Origin: Nitrosomonadales bacterium
GTDB lineage: Bacteria; Pseudomonadota; Gammaproteobacteria; Burkholderiales; Gallionellaceae
NCBI GenBank assembly: GCA_023259055.1
Contig: JAHFQZ010000001.1
Coordinates: 62,001-126,000 of the forward strand
Length of the DNA stretch: 64,000 bases
Direction of reading: 5' to 3'
The notes under the pieces are model-generated. The model ran no database searches, was not told where the DNA came from, and saw only the letters and a program-made list of their open reading frames with translations. Every line of letters begins with the position of its first letter. Positions within the stretch are counted from its first letter, which is position 1. Made by a program: the position numbers and the translations under genes. Below, one piece after another: positions 27,045-35,287 of this stretch.

Positions 27045-27248
27045 ATCGCGCCAGACAAACATCAGGGCACACAACGCAACGCCGATCAAATACACCAGCC
27101 AGGTTGCTTCAATGAAATAGGGATAGACCATCAAGATCACACCAATGGCCATGGGTTGCCAACTGGCCGATTTCTTGCCATACCTGAAGGCCGCGATGCC
27201 TATCGTTCCGAACAGTAATCCGGCAAACAAATTTGCGTAGCTGGGCAT
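27042..27248 (-). CDS. Small two/three-helix membrane protein, possibly truncated
   Basis: 68 residues from ATG at 27248 (MPSYANLFAGLLFG), six bases after the YceH stop; a longer GTG-started form would overlap yceH. Three hydrophobic stretches: about 5-22, 31-44 and 47-62. Short proteins of this sort (FGTIGIAAFRYGKK, PMAIGVILMVYPYF) are widespread in proteobacteria with no assigned role. The protein ends VWRD with a stop codon formed at the edge of the MITE-like repeat, so the original C-terminus may have been altered. Confidence 0.6.
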   Translation of the reverse strand: MPSYANLFAGLLFGTIGIAAFRYGKKSASWQPMAIGVILMVYPYFIEATWLVYLIGVALCALMFVWRD

Positions 27249-27253
27249 GGCGG

Positions 27254-27934
27254 CTACGTGGCTGAAACGCCAAGTTCCTTGCACAGCTTGCCCATCATCG
27301 CCCGCAGCTCGCTCACCTCCGCTTCGAGCCTGGCGACGTTAGCCTTGAGCGCTGCAATCTCGCCCACCGTCACATCGCCCGAAGGTGTGGCGGAAGCCGC
27401 TCTCGATGGCACGCTCTCCTCGATTACCGGCGCGCCGGAGAGCAGGTGCATCCAGCGGTTTTCGCGCGAGCCAGGCTGGCGCGGCAGTTCCACCACCAGC
27501 CCGCCCGCCGCGCGCTCGGCCAGCTCGACCAGAAAACTTTCGACCGAAGAGATATCCGCGAACTTGTGCAGCCTCTCGCAATTAAGGCGCAACTCTCCCG
27601 CCGTCTGCGGGCCGCGCAACATCAGCATCGCCAGCAAGGCGGTGGATTGCGTGGGAATGTGCAACACCCGTTCGATGTTGTGCCCATAACGCGACGCCCT
27701 GCCCCCGCTGGTTTCCACGATCAGCGACAACCCCCGCAGGCTATCCAGCGCCACCAGTACTTCCGATTCCGAAGCCTCGATAACCGGATCGCGGCTGCTC
27801 TTCTGGTTGCAGCCTGACACCAGTGAGTTCAGCGTCAACGGATAAGAGTCCGGCACCGTGCGCTGCTTCTCGGCAAGCACACCGAGGACGCGGGTTTCGA
27901 GGAGGGAGAGAACGGGAAGTGTGGTGGTCATCAT
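27254..27934 (-). CDS. yceH: YceH/DUF480 family protein
   Basis: 226 residues. It carries two winged-helix-like DUF480 halves: LSLLETRVLGVLAEKQRTVP with SYPLTLNSLVSGCNQKSSRDP near the N-terminus and LRGPQTAGELRLNCERLHKF with VESFLVELAERAAGG in the middle. The C-terminal stretch EIAALKANVARLEAEVSELRA is a coiled coil. The two adjacent Met codons at 27934 and 27931 cannot be separated by ribosome-site evidence. The family's biochemical role is not established. It is followed closely by the small membrane-protein gene. Confidence 0.88.
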   Translation of the reverse strand: MMTTTLPVLSLLETRVLGVLAEKQRTVPDSYPLTLNSLVSGCNQKSSRDPVIEASESEVLVALDSLRGLSLIVETSGGRASRYGHNIERVLHIPTQSTALLAMLMLRGPQTAGELRLNCERLHKFADISSVESFLVELAERAAGGLVVELPRQPGSRENRWMHLLSGAPVIEESVPSRAASATPSGDVTVGEIAALKANVARLEAEVSELRAMMGKLCKELGVSAT

Positions 27935-27959
27935 CTATCTATTGTGCATTAAAAAATCC

Positions 27960-28026
27960 GTTCGCCCTGAGCTTGTCGAAGGGCATTGGGTGAGTCCTGA
28001 GTCGGGCTGAAGCCCGACCTACGCCC
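27960..28026. repeat. Dispersed-repeat remnants between yceH and djlA
   Basis: TTCGCCCTGAGCTTGTCGAA at 27961-27980 belongs to a repeat type seen widely in bacterial genomes. It is followed by the perfect palindrome GTCGGGCTGAAGCCCGAC at 28001-28018. Neither is coding. The palindrome has no T-run. Confidence 0.5.
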
Positions 28027-28054
28027 CAATGGATTATCAGGGTTAAAGGAAGAC

Positions 28055-28861
28055 TCAAATATTCCTGCTCTTCTTGATCAAGTCATACGCAAGCTGAATT
28101 TCCTTCGCCTGCTCGGTTGCCATCGCGATCATGTCATCCGGCACGCCCTGCCCCATCAACTTGTCCGGGTGGTATTGGTTCATCAGCTTGCGGTAGGCGC
28201 GCTTGACCTCCGCGTCGGTACTGTCCTTGGTCACACCCAAAGCCTTGTAGGCATCATCCAGTGCTGCGGCTGTGCTGACCTTCCCACCGCCGAAGTGAGA
28301 CTGATTCAGCACCATCTCGATCATCTGCTTGAACGCGTCCGGGCCGTAGCCAAGATGCCCGGCAATCTCGGTGAGCAACGCTTCTTCAGCCGGATGGAAA
28401 TGCCCGTCCGCCAGCGCCATCACGATCAGATAGGCCAGCAACACTTCTTTAAGATTCCTGGTGTGTCCGCAAGCCGACATGAACCGCTGATAGACCGGAT
28501 AAATATCAAACGCCGGATCGGCTCCCTGCTTGAACAACTTGACCGCCTGTTCGCGATGCTGCGCAGTCATGTTCAGCTTCTGCATGAACTGCTCGACGTG
28601 TGCTATTTCTTCTTCGGAAACACGCCCATCGGCCTTCGCCAGCTTGCCCATCGAGATGAACACCGTCTCGAGGAACACCGCCTGGCGCAGTGCATTCTGC
28701 AGCGGGTTCACCCCGCCGGAACCGTACACCCTGACGCGGTCGATATACGACCCGATGAACAGGCCAAGCAGCGCCCCGAATAACCCGAAAAAGTAATAAC
28801 CCGCAATGAAACCGATGAGCTTGAACAAGACAACTCCAACGCCAAAAACAAAGGCGCGCAT
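28055..28861 (-). CDS. djlA: Membrane-anchored co-chaperone DjlA
   Basis: 268 residues from MRAFVFGVG; upstream codons in frame (to 28891) lack family similarity. Architecture matches DjlA: one glycine-rich N-terminal membrane segment (about 5-35), a central TerB-like helical domain (about 60-180; KLAKADGRVSEEEIAHVEQF, MALADGHFHPAEEALL), and a C-terminal J domain (about 205-265) with the HPD motif in YRKLMNQYHPDKL. DjlA recruits DnaK at the cytoplasmic face of the inner membrane. Confidence 0.93.
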   Translation of the reverse strand: MRAFVFGVGVVLFKLIGFIAGYYFFGLFGALLGLFIGSYIDRVRVYGSGGVNPLQNALRQAVFLETVFISMGKLAKADGRVSEEEIAHVEQFMQKLNMTAQHREQAVKLFKQGADPAFDIYPVYQRFMSACGHTRNLKEVLLAYLIVMALADGHFHPAEEALLTEIAGHLGYGPDAFKQMIEMVLNQSHFGGGKVSTAAALDDAYKALGVTKDSTDAEVKRAYRKLMNQYHPDKLMGQGVPDDMIAMATEQAKEIQLAYDLIKKSRNI

Positions 28862-28919
28862 TATACCTGCACCGCCGTGTCCACTCTCCACGTCCGGCCA
28901 ATTGACGAAACAGCATCAA

Positions 28920-28941
28920 GGTGTTACTTTGGTGACACTTT
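28920..28941 (+). promoter_or_regulatory. Candidate operator of the toxin-antitoxin pair
   Basis: Tandem 11-base repeats GGTGTTACTTT and GGTGACACTTT (9 of 11 identical) lie 15 bases before the antitoxin ATG. They also read as an inverted repeat GTGTTAC/GTGACAC. Ribbon-helix-helix antitoxins commonly repress their own promoter at such sites; that role here is inferred. Confidence 0.4.
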
Positions 28942-28956
28942 TGCAAGGAGACCATC

Positions 28957-29283
28957 ATGGCAGCCACCACCACGCTGAAACTACCCGAAGAACTGAAAGC
29001 GCGCATCGCAGCAGCCGCGCAGGCGACCGGCAAAACCCCGCACGCCTTCATGATCGAAGCGCTTGAAGTGCAAGCCCGCCTGGCCGAAATGCGGCAATCA
29101 TTCATCAACGACGCAATCTCCTCTGCAGCCGAGGTAGATGCAGGCGGCCCACTCTACGCGATGGAAGATGTGCAGGCATACATTCTGGCCCGCACCTCAG
29201 GAAAGACGGCGAAACGCCCCAAGCCCGTCATTCGCACTGACGCGAAGAACCAACCCCGCAAGGCCAAACGCACCGCACGCTGA
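28957..29283 (+). CDS. Ribbon-helix-helix antitoxin (ParD/CopG type)
   Basis: 108 residues, AAGGAG eight bases before the ATG. The N-terminus MAATTTLKLPEELKARIAAA with TGKTPHAFMIEAL forms the strand-helix-helix DNA-binding fold of CopG/ParD antitoxins. The C-terminal part (about 45-108) is less ordered and ends in a basic tail (PRKAKRTAR); it should wrap the toxin. It lies four bases before the toxin ATG. Expected role: neutralise the partner and repress the operon. Confidence 0.82.
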   Translation: MAATTTLKLPEELKARIAAAAQATGKTPHAFMIEALEVQARLAEMRQSFINDAISSAAEVDAGGPLYAMEDVQAYILARTSGKTAKRPKPVIRTDAKNQPRKAKRTAR

Positions 29284-29287
29284 TCCC

Positions 29288-29581
29288 ATGCCCAAGGTGC
29301 ATTTCACGGAGCAGGCACTGTCCGACCTCGAACGGATATTCCAATTCCTCGAACTCGAAGCACCGGACTTCGCCATCACGGTTGGTAAAGAGATCGCCGA
29401 TGCCGCCTCAATATTGCAGCGCCACCCACTGATCGGACGCCCCGCCCCGCACAACCTGCGCGAACTCGTTATCTCGAAAGGACGTTCCGGATACGTCGCG
29501 ATGTATCGCTTCCTGCCCGCAAAAGACCGCATCGACATCCTCGCCATCCGTCACCAGCGCGAATGCGGCTTCATCGATTGA
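29288..29581 (+). CDS. RelE/ParE-superfamily toxin
   Basis: 97 residues from ATG at 29288. The ParE-like pattern is clear: VHFTEQALSDLERIFQFL, a helical pair with AASILQRHPLIGRP, LRELVISKGRSGYVAMYRF and the C-terminal DRIDILAIRHQRECGF. ParE toxins poison DNA gyrase, while RelE relatives cleave mRNA at the ribosome; the GRSGYV/IRHQRE pattern fits ParE better. Second gene of the two-gene operon, four bases after the antitoxin stop. Confidence 0.83.
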   Translation: MPKVHFTEQALSDLERIFQFLELEAPDFAITVGKEIADAASILQRHPLIGRPAPHNLRELVISKGRSGYVAMYRFLPAKDRIDILAIRHQRECGFID

Positions 29582-29781
29582 ATGCGTGCAGCCACACCCC
29601 TCACACCGGCATATACTATCCCCCGAATACAGAACAACGCTTCAAGCTCGATTCCCGCATTTAGTCTAAATGGACTATATACAAACAATGAAACCACCTG
29701 TATTTATCAAAATACAAATAGTTCGTTTTAATCGCCGCATGAATTGCACCACCTCAAATTTATCAACTAACAGGAGGAGCC

Positions 29782-30645
29782 ATGACAGCCAACAAAAGCA
29801 CAGTCACAGTCATATCACCAGATGAACTGGAAGGGAATGGCGAGATCACGAAGCCCGGAGTTTTTTATTCATGGAATGACTATGAGTGCCACTACCTTGC
29901 CGAAGGCGACTCATGGTTTTCGCTCAGCGATATATTGTCGCCAAGCTTCCTCTACAGTTTCGGCGATAACGTCCCGCTCAAGCAGAGCACGCTGATCGTC
30001 AATTGTTCCTATCCCGGCGACACGCTTGCCAGAATGGTGGACTGGAGCAAAAACCGGAATTTCCCCAACATGCTTGCCAGGAAAAAGTTCGGGTGGGAAT
30101 GGGACGGCATCCTGCTGAGCGCCGGAGGCAATGACATTATCGAAGCTGCATTATCGCCAGCGGGAATCCTGCAACGTTGCGCCAACCCGGCAGGCATTCA
30201 GGATTTCATTGTCAGCAATGCCATGACCGTTCTCGAAGAGCATCTTAAGTATAACTTCCGGTATCTGGTGAACCTGCGAGACAATTCAGAAATAGAAAAA
30301 AACCGCACCATCCCGATTTTCTACCACACCTACGGATACCCGACACCCCGGAACGCCCCGGCTTCGGTTTCAGGTCCCTGGCTGCACAAGGCTTTTACTC
30401 AAATGAACATCCCCCCTCACTACTGGAACGCCCTGTCAGACGCCCTGATGGATAAACTGGCCGACATGCTCCGGGGTTTTGCAGGCATCAGCACCAACCT
30501 TCGGCTAATCGACACGCTGAAAAATGTTGCCCTCAATCGCGCCAATGCCAGCGACACCGGCAATAGCGGCGATTGGCTGAACGAAATACATCTCAATAAC
30601 GATGGTAAGGATAAGGTTGCAAGGTACTGGGCGACTTTCCTGTAG
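29782..30645 (+). CDS. SGNH/GDSL-type hydrolase, cytoplasmic
   Basis: 287 residues, AGGAGG just upstream of the ATG. SGNH blocks can be assigned: AEGDSWFSL (block I, nucleophile Ser), YPGDTLARMVDW (block II Gly), LLSAGGNDIIEAA (block III Asn), and DWLNEIHLNNDGKD (block V Asp and His). Such enzymes hydrolyse esters or remove acyl groups. There is no signal peptide. It stands alone between the toxin-antitoxin pair and the AT-rich cassette; the substrate is unknown. Confidence 0.75.
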   Translation: MTANKSTVTVISPDELEGNGEITKPGVFYSWNDYECHYLAEGDSWFSLSDILSPSFLYSFGDNVPLKQSTLIVNCSYPGDTLARMVDWSKNRNFPNMLARKKFGWEWDGILLSAGGNDIIEAALSPAGILQRCANPAGIQDFIVSNAMTVLEEHLKYNFRYLVNLRDNSEIEKNRTIPIFYHTYGYPTPRNAPASVSGPWLHKAFTQMNIPPHYWNALSDALMDKLADMLRGFAGISTNLRLIDTLKNVALNRANASDTGNSGDWLNEIHLNNDGKDKVARYWATFL

Positions 30646-30951
30646 AGCGACAAAGGTTGACGGCGCAGATGATTATCTTAGGAGTATTTCTGACTGCCGC
30701 TGAAATCAGCGTCAAAATGTATGCAAAGCTAAATCATGCTGGCCCCAATACACGATGTCGGCTTCGATGACGATGGTGCAACCATGGCAAGCGTGATTGC
30801 ACTTATCCAGGGGAGAACACCTTGAACATAAAGGCAATTGCACATAAACGATCTACAATGCAGCTCGAGTCAGCGTCACGATGATTTTTCACGCAAAGTT
30901 AGGTGATGCTGACCCCAATATTTCTTTGTTAAAGCAAACAAAGGGGCGCAA
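30646..30951. other. 306-base gap with a degenerate direct repeat
   Basis: Two related segments, 30707-30750 and 30871-30920, share CAGCGTCA, then GCAAAG and ATGCTG(G/A)CCCCAATA. They may be remnants of a mobile element end or recombination footprints bordering the AT-rich cassette. No gene of credible length is seen. AAGGGG at 30941-30946 is the ribosome site of the next gene. Confidence 0.45.
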
Positions 30952-31983
30952 TTGACTTACGAATTCAAATATACCGAACGTAATTTGGAACGAGCATCTG
31001 ACTTCGAAACGAAAACGCTTTTATTTTTACTCGGTTTTGATCAGATCAGATCACAGGTTTGCTTCCTATTCATCGACTGTTTCAACGACATTTCTGGATC
31101 GGACAAGAACTGTTCGGTTCTGTGGGATTATCAATCAAAAGGTGTGTCAGATATGACGCCCCACAAAATTGGGAAATCGCTTTTTACCCTCTTTGACAAT
31201 TACTCATCAAAATTAAATTTTGGAAAATTTGCCTTATTCATGCCTAAACCAAAGTCGTCTTATATTGATGATGAGTCCCAATTGGAATTTGGGATTAACA
31301 ACTTTGGAAAACATGCCAAGAAATTAAGGCAAGGCCTTGAGGCTGAACTTCTCAGGCGAAATAATACTGTCACGCTTTCCATCGAAGAGCTAAAAAGAAT
31401 CAGTAACTTTTTAGAGACCGTCATTTTCGTCGTGGACAGAGGCGAAAAACAGGATTACATAAAGAACCTTGTCTCATTTAAAGACAAGGACCTAAAGCCA
31501 AAAGAGTTTTACTCAGAGATATTTAATGAAATTCGCGGGGTGCAATTTAATAAAAAACTGCATTCCATCCATGGGCACCATATTCACTCTATTTCTGACG
31601 CCCTGGCATTTAACAAGCATTTGCAGTCTAAGGATATTAGCATCTTGGTTGTGAATCGCCTTATCGGAGTTGATCTATTTAAGCGCACAGCTATCCCATT
31701 TGAGTTTCTTCCAGAGGTTGCCACGCTAAATAGCAATGATGCTAAAGACTTAATTGTCGAATGCAGCGCGAAGATTAGTCGAGCGCTATTTGACAAGAAT
31801 AATAAGGTTGCTTTTTGGGAGTTTCTTGAAAAGGCAATGATTGAAATAAATAACAACTCATCGCTAACCCCACAAGCGATCTACAGCACCATCACTGATG
31901 AGGGAAAGATTAAATATGGTCACCTGTCAGGACAAGCAGGCGTTTACTTAATTTCGCTGCTAAAAGAAGGACTCGAACAATGA
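30952..31983 (+). CDS. Candidate DUF4297/Cap4-like nuclease of a defence cassette
   Basis: 343 residues from TTG at 30952, chosen because AAGGGG lies five bases upstream and no ATG occurs in frame for about 67 codons. The N-terminal 100 residues look like a PD-(D/E)XK-type dsDNA nuclease domain: SDFETKTLLFLLGF (Glu about 19), CFLFIDCFNDISG (Asp about 42 and 46), VLWDYQSKGVSDMTPHKIG (Gln 61, Lys 63). This is the D...QxK pattern of DUF4297/Cap4 effectors. The remaining helical part (about 110-343) is unrecognised and could hold a sensor or fused middle-component function. Its stop overlaps the next ATG by four bases. The DNA is visibly AT-rich against neighbours, suggesting transfer. Alternative: another restriction-like nuclease. 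Confidence 0.6.
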   Translation: MTYEFKYTERNLERASDFETKTLLFLLGFDQIRSQVCFLFIDCFNDISGSDKNCSVLWDYQSKGVSDMTPHKIGKSLFTLFDNYSSKLNFGKFALFMPKPKSSYIDDESQLEFGINNFGKHAKKLRQGLEAELLRRNNTVTLSIEELKRISNFLETVIFVVDRGEKQDYIKNLVSFKDKDLKPKEFYSEIFNEIRGVQFNKKLHSIHGHHIHSISDALAFNKHLQSKDISILVVNRLIGVDLFKRTAIPFEFLPEVATLNSNDAKDLIVECSAKISRALFDKNNKVAFWEFLEKAMIEINNNSSLTPQAIYSTITDEGKIKYGHLSGQAGVYLISLLKEGLEQ

Positions 31984-33596
31984 TAGTACTGGAAACCGGC
32001 TTCGGGGATAAGGACCAAGCTTTTATAGAGTCAAGGTTTACATCAGGCGTAAACATATTGTTTAGCGATGATAATAACAAAGGAAAAACCCTTGTTATGC
32101 AAGGTCTCATGTATTCGCTTGGCAATGAGCCAATATTTCCCAGTGGATTTAATTACCGAGAATGCACTTTTTACATAAAGTGCGATTTTGATGGGGCCGT
32201 TTGGTCCTTCCTTCGAAAATACCATTCGATTATCGCGTCAAAAGAGGGCCGCATTCATGTGTTTGACAGCATTTCAGAATTCAAGCACTTCTTTAATTCA
32301 AACATTAAAAAATTGCCGTTGATCATAAAAGATGGCAGAAAAAAAATTGCCGATCTCGGACTGGTATATCAACTGTTTTTCCTACCTCAAGACAAAAGAG
32401 ATCCTTCAAGTGTTATCTCATCTGGATATTATAAAAAATCTGATTTTTATGAGCTTATATATTCCATAACCGATGGCGGCCCTGCGCCTCTTGATGAAAA
32501 TCTGATTGACGAAATTAAACGGGAATTAACTATTCTTGGCGAAGATAGAAAAGTTTTTGAGAAAAGATTCAGCTTTGCAAAGAAACATCCCTCACTTTCA
32601 CAGCTAGCAAGCAAATCAAGCGATCGCGAAGCTGCTCAGGCAAAGAGATCCATAATTGATAGCATTAATACTCGGATTTCAGAGTCGGCACGAGATCGAA
32701 CCCGCGAGACCAGCAGAGTATCAAAGCTCGAGAGATTGATCACCGAGCTAAATTCACTAAATCGAGAGCTGACAGTTGGGAAAGTTCAGTGTGCTGATTG
32801 CGGTAGCAGCAGAGTAATTTACAAAAATGAGGAATTCTCATTCGAAGTGAGCAACCAATTCGTCCGAAATGAAATCATCGAATCCATTAGGGAACAGATC
32901 AAGATAAAACAAGAAATAATTGAAGAGAAGACTCGACTGATAAATCACGAGCAAGACTCGTTGCAGAGAGAACTGCAATCAATTCCTAAACCAGTGCAAA
33001 CAATATTGCTCCACGCTGAAGAAATATCAACGTCAGCTGAGATAGATAACGAAATTACGAAAATTGATGCAAGAGTATCCGAGCTAAAGCAACAACTCGA
33101 GGATTCCAGAAAAGCATCAATTGAGGCAAAAGCAGGCAAAAAAAATATCGTCAATGAAATTGTGGAAGTAATGAACTCCACCTACAAAGAACTTGACCCA
33201 GATGGGCGGCAAATATTTGACGACCTATTTTCCAAAAAAGGTCAGACGTATTCCGGCAGTGAAGAACAAGAGTTTTATTTTTCAAAAATAATAGCTTTGA
33301 ATTCTACCTTACAGCATGACTATCCGATAATAATCGACTCCTTTCGAAGCGGTGAGCTGTCGTCTGGCAAGGAAGAATTTATGATTAGATTATTTGCAAA
33401 ACTAAACAAACAAGTCATAGTTACTTCAACCCTGAAAAGCGAAGAGTACTCAGCAAACAGATATTCGGCTTTTCAGGAAATTAATGCCATCGACTATAGC
33501 TCGCATCAAAATAGCCAAATTCTTAGCAACAGATTTAAAGATGAATTCAATCGAATTGTAAGTGGGTTCAAGATAGCTGCTGACCTACCTGAATAA
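31980..33596 (+). CDS. Short SMC/Rad50-like ATPase of a defence cassette
   Basis: 538 residues. The P-loop is near the N-terminus: FSDDNNKGKTLVMQGL (about 28-43), where the first Gly of the Walker A motif is Asp. Coiled-coil-rich arms (about 175-270 and 290-400) flank QCADCGSS with a CxxC pair (Cys 271, 274), as in Rad50 zinc hooks. Near the C-terminus lie a signature-like YSGSEEQEFYF (about 424-434), a Walker B strand YPIIIDSFRSGELSS (Asp about 453) and VIVTSTLK. This is the head-arm-hook-arm-head plan of SMC/Rad50 proteins at small size, as in Lamassu LmuB and ABC-3C ATPases. Translationally coupled to the upstream nuclease candidate. It should sense foreign DNA and control the partner (inference). 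Confidence 0.65.
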   Translation: MIVLETGFGDKDQAFIESRFTSGVNILFSDDNNKGKTLVMQGLMYSLGNEPIFPSGFNYRECTFYIKCDFDGAVWSFLRKYHSIIASKEGRIHVFDSISEFKHFFNSNIKKLPLIIKDGRKKIADLGLVYQLFFLPQDKRDPSSVISSGYYKKSDFYELIYSITDGGPAPLDENLIDEIKRELTILGEDRKVFEKRFSFAKKHPSLSQLASKSSDREAAQAKRSIIDSINTRISESARDRTRETSRVSKLERLITELNSLNRELTVGKVQCADCGSSRVIYKNEEFSFEVSNQFVRNEIIESIREQIKIKQEIIEEKTRLINHEQDSLQRELQSIPKPVQTILLHAEEISTSAEIDNEITKIDARVSELKQQLEDSRKASIEAKAGKKNIVNEIVEVMNSTYKELDPDGRQIFDDLFSKKGQTYSGSEEQEFYFSKIIALNSTLQHDYPIIIDSFRSGELSSGKEEFMIRLFAKLNKQVIVTSTLKSEEYSANRYSAFQEINAIDYSSHQNSQILSNRFKDEFNRIVSGFKIAADLPE

Positions 33597-33748
33597 TGCT
33601 CCGCTGAACATCGTGCAGCGCAGGCACAACCAACGATTAAACGGGTCAGCTTCGCATTTGTGTTTGGCAAAAAACGAGGTGGCGGCTTCGACTGGCAGTG
33701 CGGAACGTAGCCTTTCCCTGATGTACTGATCGCAGGAGAATGTTGCCC

Positions 33749-35191
33749 ATGACGCCACACATCCCCGAAAACGCATCTCCCCAGACCAACGATCCGGCGC
33801 GGATGGAATCCCTCTTCGCGCGGCAACGGGAAGCCTATGCCCAATCCCCGATGCCAACTCTGGAGGAGCGCAGGCGGCATCTCTTATTGCTCAGGGCATT
33901 GCTGCTCGAACACAAGGGCGCGATTACCGAAGCCATCAGCGCCGATTTCACGGCGCATTCCGTGGATGAAGCGCTGTTCGCCGAGGTCATGCCCAGCGTG
34001 CATCACATCGACTATACGTTGAAGCGCCTGCGCCGCTGGATGAGGCCGGATTGCCGCAGCGTCGGGCTGCATTTCCTGCCGGCCAGCGCCCGCGTGGTTT
34101 ACCAGCCGTTGGGCGTGGTCGGCATCATCGTGCCGTTCAATTACCCGGTGAACCTGTCGATGGTGCCGCTGGTGGCGGCGCTGGCGGCGGGCAACCGGGT
34201 GATGATCAAGATGTCGGAGCACACGCCCCGCACTGCTGCGCTGGTCGAAGCAATGCTGCGCAAAGGTTTTGCGGAGAATCACGTTGCCGTGGTAACCGGC
34301 GAGGCCGATATTGCCGCCGCGTTTGCGCGGCTTCCATTCGACCATCTGCTGTTCACCGGCTCCACGCCGATCGGCAAACTGGTGATGCGCGCGGCGGCAG
34401 AGAACCTGACGCCGGTGACGCTGGAGCTGGGCGGCAAATCGCCGGCGATCATTGCCGACGACATTCCACTGGAAGACATCATCGACCGGTTGTGTTTTGC
34501 GAAGTCGCTGAATGGCGGGCAGACCTGCGTGGCGCCGGACTACGTGCTGATCCCGCGCCGCAAGCTCGACGCTTTCATCCGGCTTTACAAAGCCGCGTTC
34601 AGGAAGATGTACCCCACGATCAACGGCAATGCGGATTACACCAGCGTGATCAATGCGCGTGCTTATCAGTTGCTGAAGGATTGGCTGGAGGATGCCGCAG
34701 CGAAGGGGGCGAGGATAGAAAAGGTGAGCGATGAAACGATCAGCGACGGGAGCTTTCGCATGCCGCTACATCTGGTGACCCAGGTGACGGACGAGATGAC
34801 GATCATGCAGAAGGAATTGTTCGGGCCGATCTTGCCGGTGGTGCCCTATGACAGCATCGATGAAGCGCTGGACTATGTGAACCGGCGTCCGCGTCCGTTA
34901 TCGCTGTACCTGTTTACCTATGACCGGGCATTGCAGGAGCGCGTCACGACCCATACTCATTCCGGCTCGATATGCATCAACGATGCGCTGATCCAGGTTG
35001 CCGTGGATGACCTGCCGCTCGGCGGCATCGGCCATTCCGGCATGGGCCAATACCACGGCCGCGAGGGTTTCCTGACGATGTCCAAGGCGAAGCCGGTGAT
35101 GCGCAAGGGGAGGCTGAATTCGATGAGATTGATGTACCCGCCCTACGGCGGGATGATCCAGAAATGGCTGGTGAAATGGCTGATGCGCTGA
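33749..35191 (+). CDS. Aldehyde dehydrogenase, coniferyl-aldehyde dehydrogenase type
   Basis: 480 residues from ATG at 33749; an in-frame ATG nine bases earlier sits directly against the GGAG and is less likely. ALDH motifs: VVGIIVPFNYPVNLSMVPL (cofactor fold), FTGSTPIGKLVM, LELGGKSPAI with catalytic Glu, and LNGGQTCVAPDYVL with catalytic Cys. The C-terminus has DDLPLGGIGHSGMGQYHG. The GQTCVAPDYVL form and overall length match the CALDH group, which oxidises aromatic or fatty aldehydes with NAD(P)+. No pathway partner is adjacent. Confidence 0.9.
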   Translation: MTPHIPENASPQTNDPARMESLFARQREAYAQSPMPTLEERRRHLLLLRALLLEHKGAITEAISADFTAHSVDEALFAEVMPSVHHIDYTLKRLRRWMRPDCRSVGLHFLPASARVVYQPLGVVGIIVPFNYPVNLSMVPLVAALAAGNRVMIKMSEHTPRTAALVEAMLRKGFAENHVAVVTGEADIAAAFARLPFDHLLFTGSTPIGKLVMRAAAENLTPVTLELGGKSPAIIADDIPLEDIIDRLCFAKSLNGGQTCVAPDYVLIPRRKLDAFIRLYKAAFRKMYPTINGNADYTSVINARAYQLLKDWLEDAAAKGARIEKVSDETISDGSFRMPLHLVTQVTDEMTIMQKELFGPILPVVPYDSIDEALDYVNRRPRPLSLYLFTYDRALQERVTTHTHSGSICINDALIQVAVDDLPLGGIGHSGMGQYHGREGFLTMSKAKPVMRKGRLNSMRLMYPPYGGMIQKWLVKWLMR

Positions 35192-35287
35192 GCCGGCGCT
35201 TGTGGCCGGTTTCGATTCAAAATGATATAGGGACGAAGCCTAATTAGTTTTGTGAAAGAATCGGGCCAAACACCCAATTAATTGCGA

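Noticed and set aside
29640-29690. TAGTC-TAAATG-GACTA near-palindrome before the SGNH hydrolase as a regulator site
   Set aside because: Only five bases pair exactly on each side; too weak to assign to a regulator.
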